Below are positions 45,368 to 55,395 of a DNA stretch of 64,000 bases, piece after piece (position 1 is the first letter of the stretch; every line of letters begins with the position of its first letter). The notes under the pieces were generated by a model. It ran no database searches. It was not told where the DNA came from and saw only the letters and a list, made by a program, of their open reading frames with translations. This DNA is from Ignavibacteriales bacterium (lineage in GTDB: Bacteria; Bacteroidota; Ignavibacteria; Ignavibacteriales; Ignavibacteriaceae), in the NCBI GenBank assembly GCA_016709765.1, contig JADJMD010000013.1, positions 744,001 to 808,000 of the forward strand, given 5' to 3'. Position numbers and translations under genes: made by a program.

Positions 45368-47026
45368 TTACTTTGTCAAAATCATCTTTTTAACATCTGA
45401 AAAACTACCTGCTTGAATTTTGTAAATATACATTCCACTTGGCAGTTGAGAAGCATTAAATTCTGCCTCATAAACTCCTGCTGGTTTGCTTTCATTTACA
45501 AGAGTTACAATTTCTTTTCCTAAAACATCGTAAACTTTTAATATTACTAATCCTTCTTCTTTTATTGAATATGAAATTTTTGTACTTGGATTGAATGGAT
45601 TTGGATAATTTTGCAATAATCCATAATCAAGTTCTAAATTGTTTACAACCTTTTGTTTGCCCAATTCCTCTGCTCTTGTACTCACTTCAGAACTGTATGC
45701 TGAAAAATAATTACCAACGTCTTTAGCTCTAACCTTATATGTTACCATAAAATCACCTGCTCCAGGTGCATAATAGTATGTCGGGTCAACAAAATAGTTA
45801 TTTGAAGTTGTTGAAATTAATTGCCAGCTTCCAGTGTTTATCTTTCTCCAAACTTCATAAGCAGAAATATCCGCTTCGTTATTCTTTGTCCAGCTAAATC
45901 TTACCATTCCATTTCCTGGGTTTGCAGAGAGTTGAGGATTTTGTGGTGCAAACGGTGCTGCATCGTATTGACGGTATTTAAGATAAGTTGAGCCTGAAGT
46001 TTCAAGATAAACGACATAAAGATCATTTGATGCTGATGATAAACCTGAGCTTTGTGTAAAACTTGGATAATCGGTGACACCAAATTCGCTTGACCATGAA
46101 CCTTCTGAACAAGTATAACTCCTATGCAAAAGTTGGCTTGACTGGTATATTATATGAGTTTTACCGTCATAAGTTACGGTAGATCTTACCCTGTTCTCAA
46201 GATATGGGCTTACAGAATAATTCAGTAATTGTGGAGAAGACCATGTGCTACTGTTAATATCTCTTTCTTTTACGTAAAGGTTAACAAAAATACCAGGCAC
46301 TAAATCATCATAGAAATCAAAAAGTTTATCGCAACCGCTTTGCACTCGTTCATTGCCATCTGTAATTACTAATGATTGTGTGCTTTCCCAGCTATTATTA
46401 ATTAAATTTTTATCTCGGGTTTTAACATAACCTTCAGAGTGAAATCCAACATGAGCTTTATTTGATGAAAGAGTTATTGTTGGCCAACCTAAATAATCTG
46501 CATAATTATTTACAACAAAATTATTTGAAGGTACTGTAGTAGCATATAAATAATAATTGGTTTTATAAGAATTCGAACCATCAAACTCTGAATAAACAAG
46601 GTGTAACCCTCTATAATCATAAGCATTATCAACGTTACCGCAGTTTTGGTTATTCAAACTTATAGGAGACTGTGATTCCCAAGTCCCGTTTGCGTAAATA
46701 TATTTTTTTGTAACAACATTATTTCCTAGGCGATAGCTTATATACAGATGATCATTATCACCTGCAATATTCGGAAATTCCGCACCGCCCTGTGTCTCAA
46801 TAGTCGTAGTAGTCTGAACAACGCCAGAGCTATTAAATCTATAATATTTAATAGAGTTTGTTGAATTTGAATTCTGAACTACAACGTGAATACCATCCCT
46901 GTTTGCAAAGTTCTCAAGTTGAACAAGATTCGGTTCGTTTATAGTTGTAGTTACTATATTATTCCAGGATTGTGCAATTATTGCACCTGAAAAAATTAAT
47001 ACGATAATTAAAATTGTCTTTTTCAT
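45368..47026 (-). CDS. Secreted T9SS cargo protein with FnIII-like domain
   Basis: This 552-residue protein has a signal peptide (ending AIIAQS), about 340 residues of repeated short strands (propeller-like; repeats around NLVQLENFANRDGIHVVVQ), an FnIII-like domain at about 368-465 (FSWTKNNEADISAYEVWRK) and a T9SS domain (NYPNPFNPSTKISYS, ending MILTK). No catalytic motif is visible. It is followed on the same strand by nothing, and preceded 20 bp upstream by the FG-GAP gene, so the two are probably one transcript. Confidence 0.85.
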   Translation of the reverse strand: MKKTILIIVLIFSGAIIAQSWNNIVTTTINEPNLVQLENFANRDGIHVVVQNSNSTNSIKYYRFNSSGVVQTTTTIETQGGAEFPNIAGDNDHLYISYRLGNNVVTKKYIYANGTWESQSPISLNNQNCGNVDNAYDYRGLHLVYSEFDGSNSYKTNYYLYATTVPSNNFVVNNYADYLGWPTITLSSNKAHVGFHSEGYVKTRDKNLINNSWESTQSLVITDGNERVQSGCDKLFDFYDDLVPGIFVNLYVKERDINSSTWSSPQLLNYSVSPYLENRVRSTVTYDGKTHIIYQSSQLLHRSYTCSEGSWSSEFGVTDYPSFTQSSGLSSASNDLYVVYLETSGSTYLKYRQYDAAPFAPQNPQLSANPGNGMVRFSWTKNNEADISAYEVWRKINTGSWQLISTTSNNYFVDPTYYYAPGAGDFMVTYKVRAKDVGNYFSAYSSEVSTRAEELGKQKVVNNLELDYGLLQNYPNPFNPSTKISYSIKEEGLVILKVYDVLGKEIVTLVNESKPAGVYEAEFNASQLPSGMYIYKIQAGSFSDVKKMILTK

Positions 47027-47046
47027 ATTTTTTTACCTTGTAAAAA

Positions 47047-48798
47047 CTATTTAAGTAAGACTGCCTTTATAGTATTGCTAAAACTACCGGCATTTAATTT
47101 TATAAAATATATTCCAGAAGGAAGAGGATTATTATCCTTATCCCTTGCTTCCCAGTTAATTGTATAACTTCCGCGTGGTAGTTCTTCATTTATTAATTCA
47201 GATATTTCTTTCCCTAATAGGTTATAAACTTTTACAGATACTTTAGAGCTATTTGGAATTATGAACCTCACTTGTGTAGATAGATTGAATGGGTTTGGGA
47301 AATTTTGTTCTAAGTCATAATCATATATAATTGATGGAGGTTCATTTACACTAGTTAAACTATCAGGCGTATATATTGCAGTATAGAACCGGATACCTAT
47401 ATTCTCTTTGATATGATCCCAATCAATAAGTATTTCTTTTTTGCCATCATTGTCTAAATCGTACATAGTGCCTCCCCAAAAAACACTATTCTCACCTTGC
47501 AATGCCCTATCATTCTGTTTTATATAATATACTTCATAAGTTTGATGTTCCGAACTTCCATTAAATTTAAGAATGAGAAAATTCCCGTCTATGCAAACCA
47601 TCAATTCATCTATACCGTCATTATCTACGTCCACTGCCTGTATGTTATATGCGAAGAATGTAAAAATTCCAACTAAATCGATGCGTCCAACTATTTCATA
47701 GGAATTATTTCCAGTTGCTTCAAAGCAGCTCAATCTTGTTATCCCAACACCGTTGTAAAATGCATCGCCTCCAACCCATAATTCTTTTTTGCCATTCCGG
47801 TCTATATCATTTGTACTGCAAAGCATATAAGCATTGTTAGTAGGTACCTCACCAGTCCAGATTAGTTGATAAGCATTATCACCGGTACTTTCGAATGAAG
47901 CAACTTTGCCGTCAATGCCTCCAATAATAATTTCGGGGATACCATCGTTATCAAAATCATCAACGGCAAAACCTTCAAACCAGGTATCTATGCCCGTGTA
48001 ATTATAATGAAAGACTGAATCCAGGGAATTTGCTACAGGGTTGTATTCATAAATTCCAAGGTATTGTCTTGTTGGCGCACCTAAGTACAAATAATCAGTC
48101 CTCGAATCACCATCCAGCATTGCGAATCGTGGATTATACTGTACAGTGTTGGAGTCTTCTGCCTGAAAATCAAATGATAAATTGATTGCAAGTGATGTGT
48201 CACTAGGCTTGGTAAAAATTTTACTTTTCATAATTGCCCAATGAATAACAGTATCACTTTCCTCCGAGATTAAATGTAGGTCTAAATTTCCATCCCCATC
48301 TACATCATAAATATTTCTTGCAACTGTACTTGGGCTATAATACCAGACTGAATCAAATGTGCCGTTTGCATTCATCTCTTTTGCTACGACACTTGTATAA
48401 TCAATAGTATAATCTTTTTCAAATCCATACAGTTCAACCCTTCCATTTCCATTTATATCACCTATAATGGGAAATTTACGGTTTGAGATTAGTACAGTTT
48501 GCCAAAACCTGTACTTCTGGCAATAAAGAGTTGTATCTATTGTTGTCAGGTCTATTATTGTGCTATCGTAAGTTGGAGAATATAATTGTTGGTTGTTGGT
48601 AGATGGTTGTTGATAGTCCCCAATGTTTTTGTATAGTAATTTACCGTTTGGGTATTCAAGTTTTAGTAGGTTGGGTTCAATCTCTGTTACTTTTATATCT
48701 TCGCGGCTTTTAAGCTGCTGGATTCTTTCTTCTTTGCTCTGTGCTAAAACAAAACTACATAGTACAAACATCAGACAACAAACTATTACTTTTTTCAT
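47047..48798 (-). CDS. Secreted T9SS cargo protein with FG-GAP/VCBS calcium-type repeats
   Basis: This 583-residue protein has a signal peptide (SFVLAQ). It has several FG-GAP/VCBS-type repeats with metal-binding loops: DINGNGRVE, DVDGDGNLDL, DDFDNDGIPE, DIDRNGKKE, DVDNDGIDE and DLDNDGKKE. These probably form a seven-bladed propeller. The C-terminal T9SS domain has NFPNPFNLST, a variant of PNPFNPST, then KVYNLLGKEISELIN and ends AVLLK. It is the first gene of a probable pair with 45368. The role is unknown, perhaps surface adhesion. Confidence 0.88.
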   Translation of the reverse strand: MKKVIVCCLMFVLCSFVLAQSKEERIQQLKSREDIKVTEIEPNLLKLEYPNGKLLYKNIGDYQQPSTNNQQLYSPTYDSTIIDLTTIDTTLYCQKYRFWQTVLISNRKFPIIGDINGNGRVELYGFEKDYTIDYTSVVAKEMNANGTFDSVWYYSPSTVARNIYDVDGDGNLDLHLISEESDTVIHWAIMKSKIFTKPSDTSLAINLSFDFQAEDSNTVQYNPRFAMLDGDSRTDYLYLGAPTRQYLGIYEYNPVANSLDSVFHYNYTGIDTWFEGFAVDDFDNDGIPEIIIGGIDGKVASFESTGDNAYQLIWTGEVPTNNAYMLCSTNDIDRNGKKELWVGGDAFYNGVGITRLSCFEATGNNSYEIVGRIDLVGIFTFFAYNIQAVDVDNDGIDELMVCIDGNFLILKFNGSSEHQTYEVYYIKQNDRALQGENSVFWGGTMYDLDNDGKKEILIDWDHIKENIGIRFYTAIYTPDSLTSVNEPPSIIYDYDLEQNFPNPFNLSTQVRFIIPNSSKVSVKVYNLLGKEISELINEELPRGSYTINWEARDKDNNPLPSGIYFIKLNAGSFSNTIKAVLLK

Positions 48799-49230
48799 TT
48801 CTTTATTACCTTGTTAAAAAATGTTTAGGGAAAGAAAAACTGATTCCTTTAGGCTATGTAAAACCAGTTGGGGAATTATCAATGTACAATGCAAAATGTA
48901 CAATGTAAAATTTAAGAAGAAAATTGATTTGGAAAGTTTGTATTGAAGTGTTAGGAACTTCATACAATTTATTGAGAAGTTGTAAGACATAAATTAGAAG
49001 CATCTCTCCACCCCAATAAATAGTGCAGAGAGAGAGTAAACAATCGTGCCAGAATATTTTTAATAACTACAAAAGGAAGGGAGAACAAATTATTTTTAAG
49101 AACCTTTACCCAGAACATAATTCCTCCAAAAACTCATAACAAACAAAATTAAAATATTTTTTAAAGTCAAATTAAATTTTAATTATCATTTGCTAAGTGA
49201 AAAGTAAAAAGAGAGCATTTTGCTTTAGAC
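48799..49230. other. Intergenic region between RND pump gene and T9SS gene
   Basis: It holds AATGTACAATG-type repeats at 48881-48914 and otherwise AT-rich sequence with no open frame. It should contain the promoter of the T9SS pair at 48798 and the end of the RND transcript; no convincing terminator was seen. Confidence 0.55.
48881..48914. repeat. AATGTACAATG-type short repeat
   Basis: AATGTACAATG is followed by CAAAATGTACAATGTAAAAT, an 11-base unit in tandem copies, with the related AATGTTCAAT type after gdhA. Such low-complexity arrays are common in Bacteroidota intergenic DNA. Confidence 0.5.
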
Positions 49231-52200
49231 TTACTCCGTTACATTTGTAACAGTAGCAGTTTTTCTTGAAAAGAATGAATAGATAGCTGGAACAATAAAC
49301 AAAGTTAAAAATGTAGATAGTATTAATCCGCCAACAACTGCTATACCCATAGAAACCCTGCTTTCGGAACCTGCGCCAAGCGCAAGTGCAATTGGTAGAA
49401 TTCCCAAAACTGTGGAAAGGCTTGTCATTAAAATTGGTCTTAACCTGGATGCGGCGGCACTAACTACTGCTTCATTTTTAGAAAGTCCGGTGGCTTTTCT
49501 CTGGTTTGCAAATTCAACAATTAAAATTCCGTTTTTTGTTACCAAACCTATAAGCATGATAATTCCAATCTCACTAAAAATGTTTAAAGTTTGATTGAAA
49601 TACCAAAGAGAAAACAACGCACCTGCAAGCGCAAGCGGAACAGTAAACAAAATTATAAAAGGATCGCGAAAACTTTCAAACTGTGCTGCAAGAACAAGAT
49701 AAATCAATCCAAGCGCCAAAATAAAAGCAAAAAGTAAACTTGAGGAACTTTCCTTAAAATCTTTTGATGCGCCGTCAAGAGCAGTAGCGAATCTATCATC
49801 TAAAACTTTATCAGCAATTTCATACATAGTATTAATTCCCTCACCAAGAGAAACACCAGGCGCTAATCCAGCAGAAACAGTTGCAGAAACATATCTGTTA
49901 AATCTGTACAGCTGTGGTGGAGCGCTTTGTTCACTAACAAAAACAACATTATCTAATTGTATTAATTCTCCCTTGTTATTTTTTACATAAGTAGATTTTA
50001 AATCAATCGGGGCATCTCTATTCTCTCGAGAAAATTGTCCGATAACCTGATATTGTTTTCCATCTTTAATAAAATAACCAAATCTTTGTCCGCTAAACGC
50101 AGCCTGAATTGTCTGTGCAATATCAATTGTAGAAACACCAAGCGCGCGTGCCTTTTGTCTATCGATTAAAAGTTTTAATTCAGGCTTATTGAATTTTAGA
50201 TTCACATCAACAATTGTAAATGCAGGATACTTTCTTGTTTCATCAATAAACTTTGGTAAAAATTCTTCTAACGTTTTAAAGTTAGGAGCCTGCAAAACAA
50301 ACTGAACCGGTAAACCACCGCGTCTGCTGCCCCCAATAGTCTGCTGCTGTGTAATAAACGCTCGTGCACCTGTAAGTGAATTAACCAATGGAGTAATTTC
50401 GTCAGCTATTTGCTGCTGTGATTTTTTTCTCAACTCAGGCTGTTTCAAAATCAAATTGATAAATCCCGAATTAACAGAACTAGAAGCACCAAATCCCGGT
50501 GAAGTAACGGAAATAATTCCTTCTTTTTCTGGAACATTTTTACCAATTACATCCACAGCTTCATCAATGTATCTATCCATGTATTCAAATGTTGCACCCT
50601 CAGGAGCAGAGGCAATAACGGATAAACGACTTCTGTCTTCAAGCGGTGCAAGCTCAGTGGGTACAACCTTAAATAAAAGGTAAATTAAAATAATTGCAAA
50701 AGCGGTTACAGGAAAAGCAAACCAGCGATGAGCGATAAAGAAAACCAAATGCCTTTTGTAAGTTTCATTAATCTTTACAAAAAATGGTTCGGTAATATTG
50801 TAAAACCAATTATGATGCTCTCTACGTTTTAGAATTTTTGTGCTAAGCATAGGTGTTAAAGTAAGGGCCACAAAAGACGAAATGATTACAGCGCCAGCAA
50901 CAACAATTCCAAACTCTCTAAAAAGCCTGCCTGTTAATCCTTGCAAAAAGATAACCGGCATAAAAACGGAAGCGAGTGCAACAGTTGTAGAGATAACTGC
51001 AAAAAATATTTCAGCAGATCCTTTTTTGCCTGCTTCTACGGGATCCATTTTATTTTCAATTTTTGAATAAATGTTTTCCAACACAACAATTGCATCATCC
51101 ACAACCATACCGATTGCAAGAACAATGCCCAGCAGAGTTAGCACATTAATAGAAAAATCTGCAATGTACATTATAAAGAATGAACCGATAAGCGAAATTG
51201 GAATTACAATTATTGGTATAAGTGTTGTCCGCCAATCACGCAAAAACAAAAAGATAATTAATACAACCAATCCAAAAGCGACTAAAATTGTTTGTTCAAC
51301 TTCTTTTATAGATTCGCGAATATAAGTTGTAACATCAAATCCAATTCCTGTTTTGATATCTGACGGCAACGATTTCTTAAGTATCTCTAACCTTCTATAA
51401 AACTCGTCCGCAATTGCAATATTATTTGCTCCGGCTTGTGCAATTAATACAACACCAACCATCGGAATTCCATCACGCTTTAAAATTGAGCGTTCATTTT
51501 CTGCCCCTAATCTTGCGTTGCCAACATCTCTGACTCGAACAATACTACCGCCAGATTCTTTTATTATTAAATTGTTAAACTCTTCTTCAGTCTGAAGTCT
51601 GCCGATTGTTCTAATTGAAAGCTCTGTATTGTCTCCTTCAATTCTTCCGGATGGAAGTTCAACATTTTCACGATTAAGTGCGTTTCTAACATCAACAGGC
51701 GATAGTTGAAAAGAAGCAAGTTTAGCAGGATCAAGCCACAATCGCATAGCATATTTTTTTTCGCCCCAGATTTGCACACTGCTAACACCACTAATTGTTT
51801 GAAATCTTTCTTTAAAAACATTGTTCGCTATTTCAGAAATCTCAAGCAAATTTCTAGTATCACTTTGCACATTCATAAATACAATTGGTGTCGCATCCGC
51901 ATCAGCTTTTGCAACAATAGGCACATCAACATCAGGTGGAAGATTAGAAAGTGATCTCGATACTCTATCGCGAACATCATTTGTTGCTGCTTCAAGATCG
52001 ATGTCAATATCAAACTCAACTGTTATTGTGCTTCTTCCATCTCGGCTAACAGAGGTAAGTGATTTTATACCTGATATTCCGTTTATTGATTCTTCGAGAG
52101 GTTCAGTAATCTGGCTTTCTATGACATCAGCATTTGCGCCAACATAGTTTGTAGAAACAGTAATTATGGGTGGGTCAACAGAAGGAAATTCCCTCACGCC

Positions 52201-52296
52201 CAAATAGGTATAACCAAGAATTCCAAATACAACAATTACAATCGACATTACAATTGCAAGTACCGGACGCTGAATACTAATGGATGATAAACTCAT
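49231..52296 (-). CDS. RND-type multidrug efflux permease (HAE1 family)
   Basis: A 1,021-residue inner-membrane proton antiporter (AcrB/MexB family): twelve membrane helices in two groups, large periplasmic loops, N-terminal SISIQRPVLAIVMSIVIV, and the proton-relay Asp pair in helix four (GMVVDDAIVVLENI). It takes substrates from the periplasm or membrane and passes them to an outer-membrane channel. It lies 14 bp downstream of the adaptor gene, with which it probably forms a single transcript. The substrate range cannot be assigned. The outer-membrane factor is not in the window. Confidence 0.95.
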   Translation of the reverse strand: MSLSSISIQRPVLAIVMSIVIVVFGILGYTYLGVREFPSVDPPIITVSTNYVGANADVIESQITEPLEESINGISGIKSLTSVSRDGRSTITVEFDIDIDLEAATNDVRDRVSRSLSNLPPDVDVPIVAKADADATPIVFMNVQSDTRNLLEISEIANNVFKERFQTISGVSSVQIWGEKKYAMRLWLDPAKLASFQLSPVDVRNALNRENVELPSGRIEGDNTELSIRTIGRLQTEEEFNNLIIKESGGSIVRVRDVGNARLGAENERSILKRDGIPMVGVVLIAQAGANNIAIADEFYRRLEILKKSLPSDIKTGIGFDVTTYIRESIKEVEQTILVAFGLVVLIIFLFLRDWRTTLIPIIVIPISLIGSFFIMYIADFSINVLTLLGIVLAIGMVVDDAIVVLENIYSKIENKMDPVEAGKKGSAEIFFAVISTTVALASVFMPVIFLQGLTGRLFREFGIVVAGAVIISSFVALTLTPMLSTKILKRREHHNWFYNITEPFFVKINETYKRHLVFFIAHRWFAFPVTAFAIILIYLLFKVVPTELAPLEDRSRLSVIASAPEGATFEYMDRYIDEAVDVIGKNVPEKEGIISVTSPGFGASSSVNSGFINLILKQPELRKKSQQQIADEITPLVNSLTGARAFITQQQTIGGSRRGGLPVQFVLQAPNFKTLEEFLPKFIDETRKYPAFTIVDVNLKFNKPELKLLIDRQKARALGVSTIDIAQTIQAAFSGQRFGYFIKDGKQYQVIGQFSRENRDAPIDLKSTYVKNNKGELIQLDNVVFVSEQSAPPQLYRFNRYVSATVSAGLAPGVSLGEGINTMYEIADKVLDDRFATALDGASKDFKESSSSLLFAFILALGLIYLVLAAQFESFRDPFIILFTVPLALAGALFSLWYFNQTLNIFSEIGIIMLIGLVTKNGILIVEFANQRKATGLSKNEAVVSAAASRLRPILMTSLSTVLGILPIALALGAGSESRVSMGIAVVGGLILSTFLTLFIVPAIYSFFSRKTATVTNVTE

Positions 52297-52310
52297 TTGG
52301 AAAATTCTGA

Positions 52311-53381
52311 TTAATTAAATTCTGAAATTTTGACTTTGGAATTTGACCTGATCTGTAAAATGCCAGAAGTAATAACCGTGTCACCTTCACTAACGCCTTT
52401 AACGATCTGAACAAGTGATTCTTCTCTAACACCTGTTTCAACAGGCTGTGGCACAACAACGCCGCTTTTATAAAGATAAACTATTTGTCCTTTTAGTTCT
52501 GGTACGATTGAAACAGTTGGAATAAGCACAGCGTTACTTGTTTGCTTTAAACTCAACTCAACATTTGCAAAAGCGCCGGGTATTAAATCTTTGTAAGATG
52601 CGCTGCAAATAGCTCTAATCTGTAATGTTCTTGTACCGGGATCAATTTTGGGTTCTATTGCATAAACTTTTGCCTTATACAACTGGTTACTTCCGCTGAT
52701 TCTAAATTCAAGTTCATCACCCTTTTTTACAGATGCGGAATACATTTCGGGAATTGAGAAATCAACTTTAATGCTGTTAAAATTTTGCAGCCGTGCTATC
52801 ACAATTGAGGTTGTAACATAACTTCCTTCGCTAACGGACCGCAACCCAACCACGCCGCTAAATGGCGCTATAATTTCTGTTTTATCTATTTGCGCTTTAA
52901 TCAAATCATAATCAGCCTGATTAACATTTAATTCACTTACAGTATTATCATATTCTTCCTGACTTATCAAATTACCATCGCGAAGTTGCCTTTGTCTTGC
53001 TTCTTTCTCCTGTGATAATTTCACTTTTGATTCTGCTCTACGTAACTGCGCTTGCAAATCAGCATCATTTATTTTTATTAAAAGGGCACCTTTACTAACA
53101 AACGAACCTTCTTTAAAAAGTATTTTAGTAATCTTTCCGGAAGTTTCGCTTCTCAGTTCAACTTCTTCGTTGGCAAGAATAGTACCCGTTGTAAAAACAC
53201 TGTTATTTAAAGTTGATAAAGATACGATGTGTGCTTTAACTGGTATAACCATATCAGCACCGCCACCGGGTGTTGTATTTTTCCCACTCTCGGAGGATGA
53301 TAATAATTTTGGAAGCATTACTATTGCAATCACAACTAAAACTGCTGCGGCAATAAGAATATTTTTTGTGTTTTTCTTCAT
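52311..53381 (-). CDS. RND efflux periplasmic adaptor (membrane fusion protein)
   Basis: This 356-residue adaptor has an N-terminal membrane anchor (residues about 7-25), a lipoyl/barrel-sandwich region (ELRSETSGKITKILFKEGS), a coiled-coil hairpin (AQLRRAESKVKLSQEKEAR to about residue 165), the second half of the lipoyl domain (APFSGVVGLRSVSEGSYV), a beta-barrel and a membrane-proximal domain. It connects the permease at 49231 to an outer-membrane channel. No lipobox Cys. It is the first gene of the pair. Confidence 0.93.
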   Translation of the reverse strand: MKKNTKNILIAAAVLVVIAIVMLPKLLSSSESGKNTTPGGGADMVIPVKAHIVSLSTLNNSVFTTGTILANEEVELRSETSGKITKILFKEGSFVSKGALLIKINDADLQAQLRRAESKVKLSQEKEARQRQLRDGNLISQEEYDNTVSELNVNQADYDLIKAQIDKTEIIAPFSGVVGLRSVSEGSYVTTSIVIARLQNFNSIKVDFSIPEMYSASVKKGDELEFRISGSNQLYKAKVYAIEPKIDPGTRTLQIRAICSASYKDLIPGAFANVELSLKQTSNAVLIPTVSIVPELKGQIVYLYKSGVVVPQPVETGVREESLVQIVKGVSEGDTVITSGILQIRSNSKVKISEFN

Positions 53382-53436
53382 CTAGTTATCTAATTAAAAC
53401 CTAAATAATTGTTGCGATTTCTAAAAGCCAAAAATA

Positions 53437-53465
53437 AAAAAGCCCCGAATAATCGAGGCTAAAAA
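53437..53465 (-). terminator. Intrinsic terminator after rpmE2
   Basis: On the minus strand AGCCTCGA pairs with TCGGGGCT (one mismatch) around ATTAT, followed by six Ts. Confidence 0.8.
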
Positions 53466-53488
53466 TAAATAGAAATACAAAAAGAATA

Positions 53489-53737
53489 TTATTGTTTCTT
53501 GCTGTATTTCTTGTTGAATTTTTCAACTCTACCGGCTGTATCGAGTAACTTTTGTTTTCCGGTAAAGAACGGATGTGAACCGCTTGAAATTTCTAACTTA
53601 ACTAATGGATAAGTATTTCCATCTGTCCATTGAATAGTATCGCTTGTTCTAATCGTGGAGCGAGTTAAAATTGCAAAATCACAAGATGCATCTTGAAATA
53701 CAACTGGTTTATATTCTGGATGAATTCCTTTTTTCAT
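53489..53737 (-). CDS. rpmE2: Ribosomal protein L31, type B
   Basis: The 82-residue protein starts MKKGIHPEYKPVVFQDASC and has the type-B pattern ISSGSHPFFTGKQKLLDTAGRVEKF. It has a single Cys, so it lacks the zinc ribbon of type A and is zinc-independent. In many bacteria the type-B form replaces zinc-binding L31 when zinc is scarce; here no zinc-form copy is in the window to compare. It has its own terminator. Confidence 0.95.
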   Translation of the reverse strand: MKKGIHPEYKPVVFQDASCDFAILTRSTIRTSDTIQWTDGNTYPLVKLEISSGSHPFFTGKQKLLDTAGRVEKFNKKYSKKQ

Positions 53738-53815
53738 AAAAATCCTAAATAATAGTTTTTCTTAAAATCATGGCTGTAAATATAGACGTTTTAGCAGTAT
53801 TATCCAATATAACTT

Positions 53816-54613
53816 TTAGGGCAATTTGTTCGATTTTTGATCAGTTTTTGAGCTTTTTTCAGTCTGTACTTTCATTTTTAACTGCTGAACTTCTTTTTTC
53901 TCTTCTGCTGAAAGATTTCGCTGCATAAAGTTGATATTATCTTTGCTTACATCATCTGCTCTACCCCTTATAACTGGAAGATTTTCAATTCTATCCCTTT
54001 CTCTTTTCATTTCTCTTTCAAAACTGTCCGCTTTAATTATTTCAGATTCCAAAGTAGCGGACGGTGTTACACGTCCACCTAAATTTCTTGTTTCTTCTGT
54101 TCCAAAACTATCAGAATCAGATTTATCCGAAGCTAGCTCATCTGTAATTGATTGGTTAACGGATTTAGATTTCAAGTCCGATCGTTCTAACGATACTTCG
54201 TTTCTTTTTAGTTCATCTTTAATTTCTTTCTTTTCGATTAATCCTTCATCTAGATTATTTAATTGTTCTTTAACTATTCCTGATTTCTTTAATGGTTCGA
54301 TAGGAATATCATTTATTGATTCAACGACAATCAAATCCTCACGCAATCTTGGAGCAATGTTTAGGGGGTCTTCCATTTCTTCTGAATTAATATCAACAAC
54401 AAAAAAGATAATAGCAGCAGAAACTAAAGCAACAGCAGCGGGTGCTATTTTACCTGGCGAAAGTAATTTGTCCCAAAAGCTTTCTTTCTTTTCAACTTCA
54501 GATGAATTGATTTTTCTTAAAAGCTCCGTTTCAAAATTTTTTGGCGCATCAATCCTGGGAAGATTTTTTAAATCATCCAATAATTTTTTATATGTTTTTT
54601 CTTCTTCGTTCAT
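53816..54613 (-). CDS. Probable membrane anti-sigma factor
   Basis: A 265-residue protein with an N-terminal cytosolic region (residues 1-50, with FETELLRKINSSEVEKK), one membrane helix (about 53-72, IAPAAVALVSAAIIFFVV) and a long, highly charged Ser/Glu/Lys region. It lies 101 bp downstream of an ECF sigma gene on the same strand, the usual place for an anti-sigma factor. It lacks the Cys-His zinc motif (HxxxCxxC) of ZAS-type anti-sigma factors, so identity rests on position and topology. The long charged tail has low complexity and no fold was recognised. Confidence 0.65.
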   Translation of the reverse strand: MNEEEKTYKKLLDDLKNLPRIDAPKNFETELLRKINSSEVEKKESFWDKLLSPGKIAPAAVALVSAAIIFFVVDINSEEMEDPLNIAPRLREDLIVVESINDIPIEPLKKSGIVKEQLNNLDEGLIEKKEIKDELKRNEVSLERSDLKSKSVNQSITDELASDKSDSDSFGTEETRNLGGRVTPSATLESEIIKADSFEREMKRERDRIENLPVIRGRADDVSKDNINFMQRNLSAEEKKEVQQLKMKVQTEKSSKTDQKSNKLP

Positions 54614-54635
54614 TTCATAAAACCTTAATCATTAT

Positions 54636-54663
54636 TTCGTCACCCTGAACTTGTTTCAGAGTC
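54636..54663. repeat. Short CACCCTGAACTTGTTTCAGAG-type repeat
   Basis: The stretch GTCACCCTGAACTTGTTTC carries on to AGAGTCTTC; CTGAA and TTCAG are opposed. It is the common short Bacteroidota intergenic motif. It lies between the sigma and anti-sigma genes. Confidence 0.45.
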
Positions 54664-54714
54664 TTCAAAACAAATATGAGATGCTTAAATAAATTCAGCA
54701 CGATACCTTTCAAC

Positions 54715-55302
54715 TTAATCATTATAAATATCTTTTAGATATTTCTGCAACTCTGCTCTACCACGATTTATCCTTGATTTTACAGTACCAACTTCAATTT
54801 TCATAATAGCCGCAATTTCTTCGTAAGTTAATTCTTGAATATCTCTAAGTATCACTGCCTCTCGATATGAATCACGAACTTTTAACAATGCTTTCTGAAT
54901 GATCTCATTTTTCAAACTCATATCCGCCGCAACATCCGGCCGAGTTGAATTATCCGGAATATCAAAAACTTTTTCTTCATCACCATAACTGCTTATCGAG
55001 AAAAAATTTCTTCTGCGTTTTCTTTGATATTCAGTTCGTGCAAGATTACCCGCAATTGTGTAAATCCAAGTTGAAAATTTTGCCAACGAACTGTAATTAT
55101 CTTTATATCGATAAACTTTAACAAAAGCATCCTGAACCACATCAACACAGCTATCATAATCACCAAGAAACCTGTAAACATAATTTGTTAAAGGATTTTT
55201 AAATCTCTGCACTAAAATTTCAAAGGCTTTTTCACTCCCACTGCTTTGAAATTCAAGAATCAGCTCTTCATCAGTAAATTCGATAAGATTTCTATCCGTC
55301 AA
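54715..55302 (-). CDS. ECF RNA polymerase sigma factor
   Basis: This 195-residue sigma factor has region 2 (EKAFEILVQRFKNPLTNYVYR, then DVVQDAFVKVYRY) and region 4 (EAVILRDIQELTYEEIAAIMKIEVGTVKSRINRGRAELQ). It probably starts at TTG (55300-55302) because an in-frame stop lies just upstream and the next ATG is far inside. It directs RNA polymerase to specific promoters, probably in response to an envelope signal via the membrane protein encoded downstream (53816). The target regulon is unknown. Confidence 0.93.
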   Translation of the reverse strand: MTDRNLIEFTDEELILEFQSSGSEKAFEILVQRFKNPLTNYVYRFLGDYDSCVDVVQDAFVKVYRYKDNYSSLAKFSTWIYTIAGNLARTEYQRKRRRNFFSISSYGDEEKVFDIPDNSTRPDVAADMSLKNEIIQKALLKVRDSYREAVILRDIQELTYEEIAAIMKIEVGTVKSRINRGRAELQKYLKDIYND

Positions 55303-55395
55303 CGGTTTTATACTTTATTAGTTGGATGTTTGTTTCAATTTCTGTGCAAAATTTACAAAAATAATTAGAAAAGCTTTTACGGATTTTTGTTTTAT

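Noticed and set aside
49231..53381. Complete tripartite efflux operon
   Set aside because: Only permease and adaptor are present; no TolC-like gene lies before or after them.
53931..54620. A 229-codon plus-strand open frame opposite the anti-sigma-like gene
   Set aside because: Ser/Leu/Phe-rich composition follows from the antisense of the Glu/Lys/Ser-rich gene; no start signal or recognisable domain.
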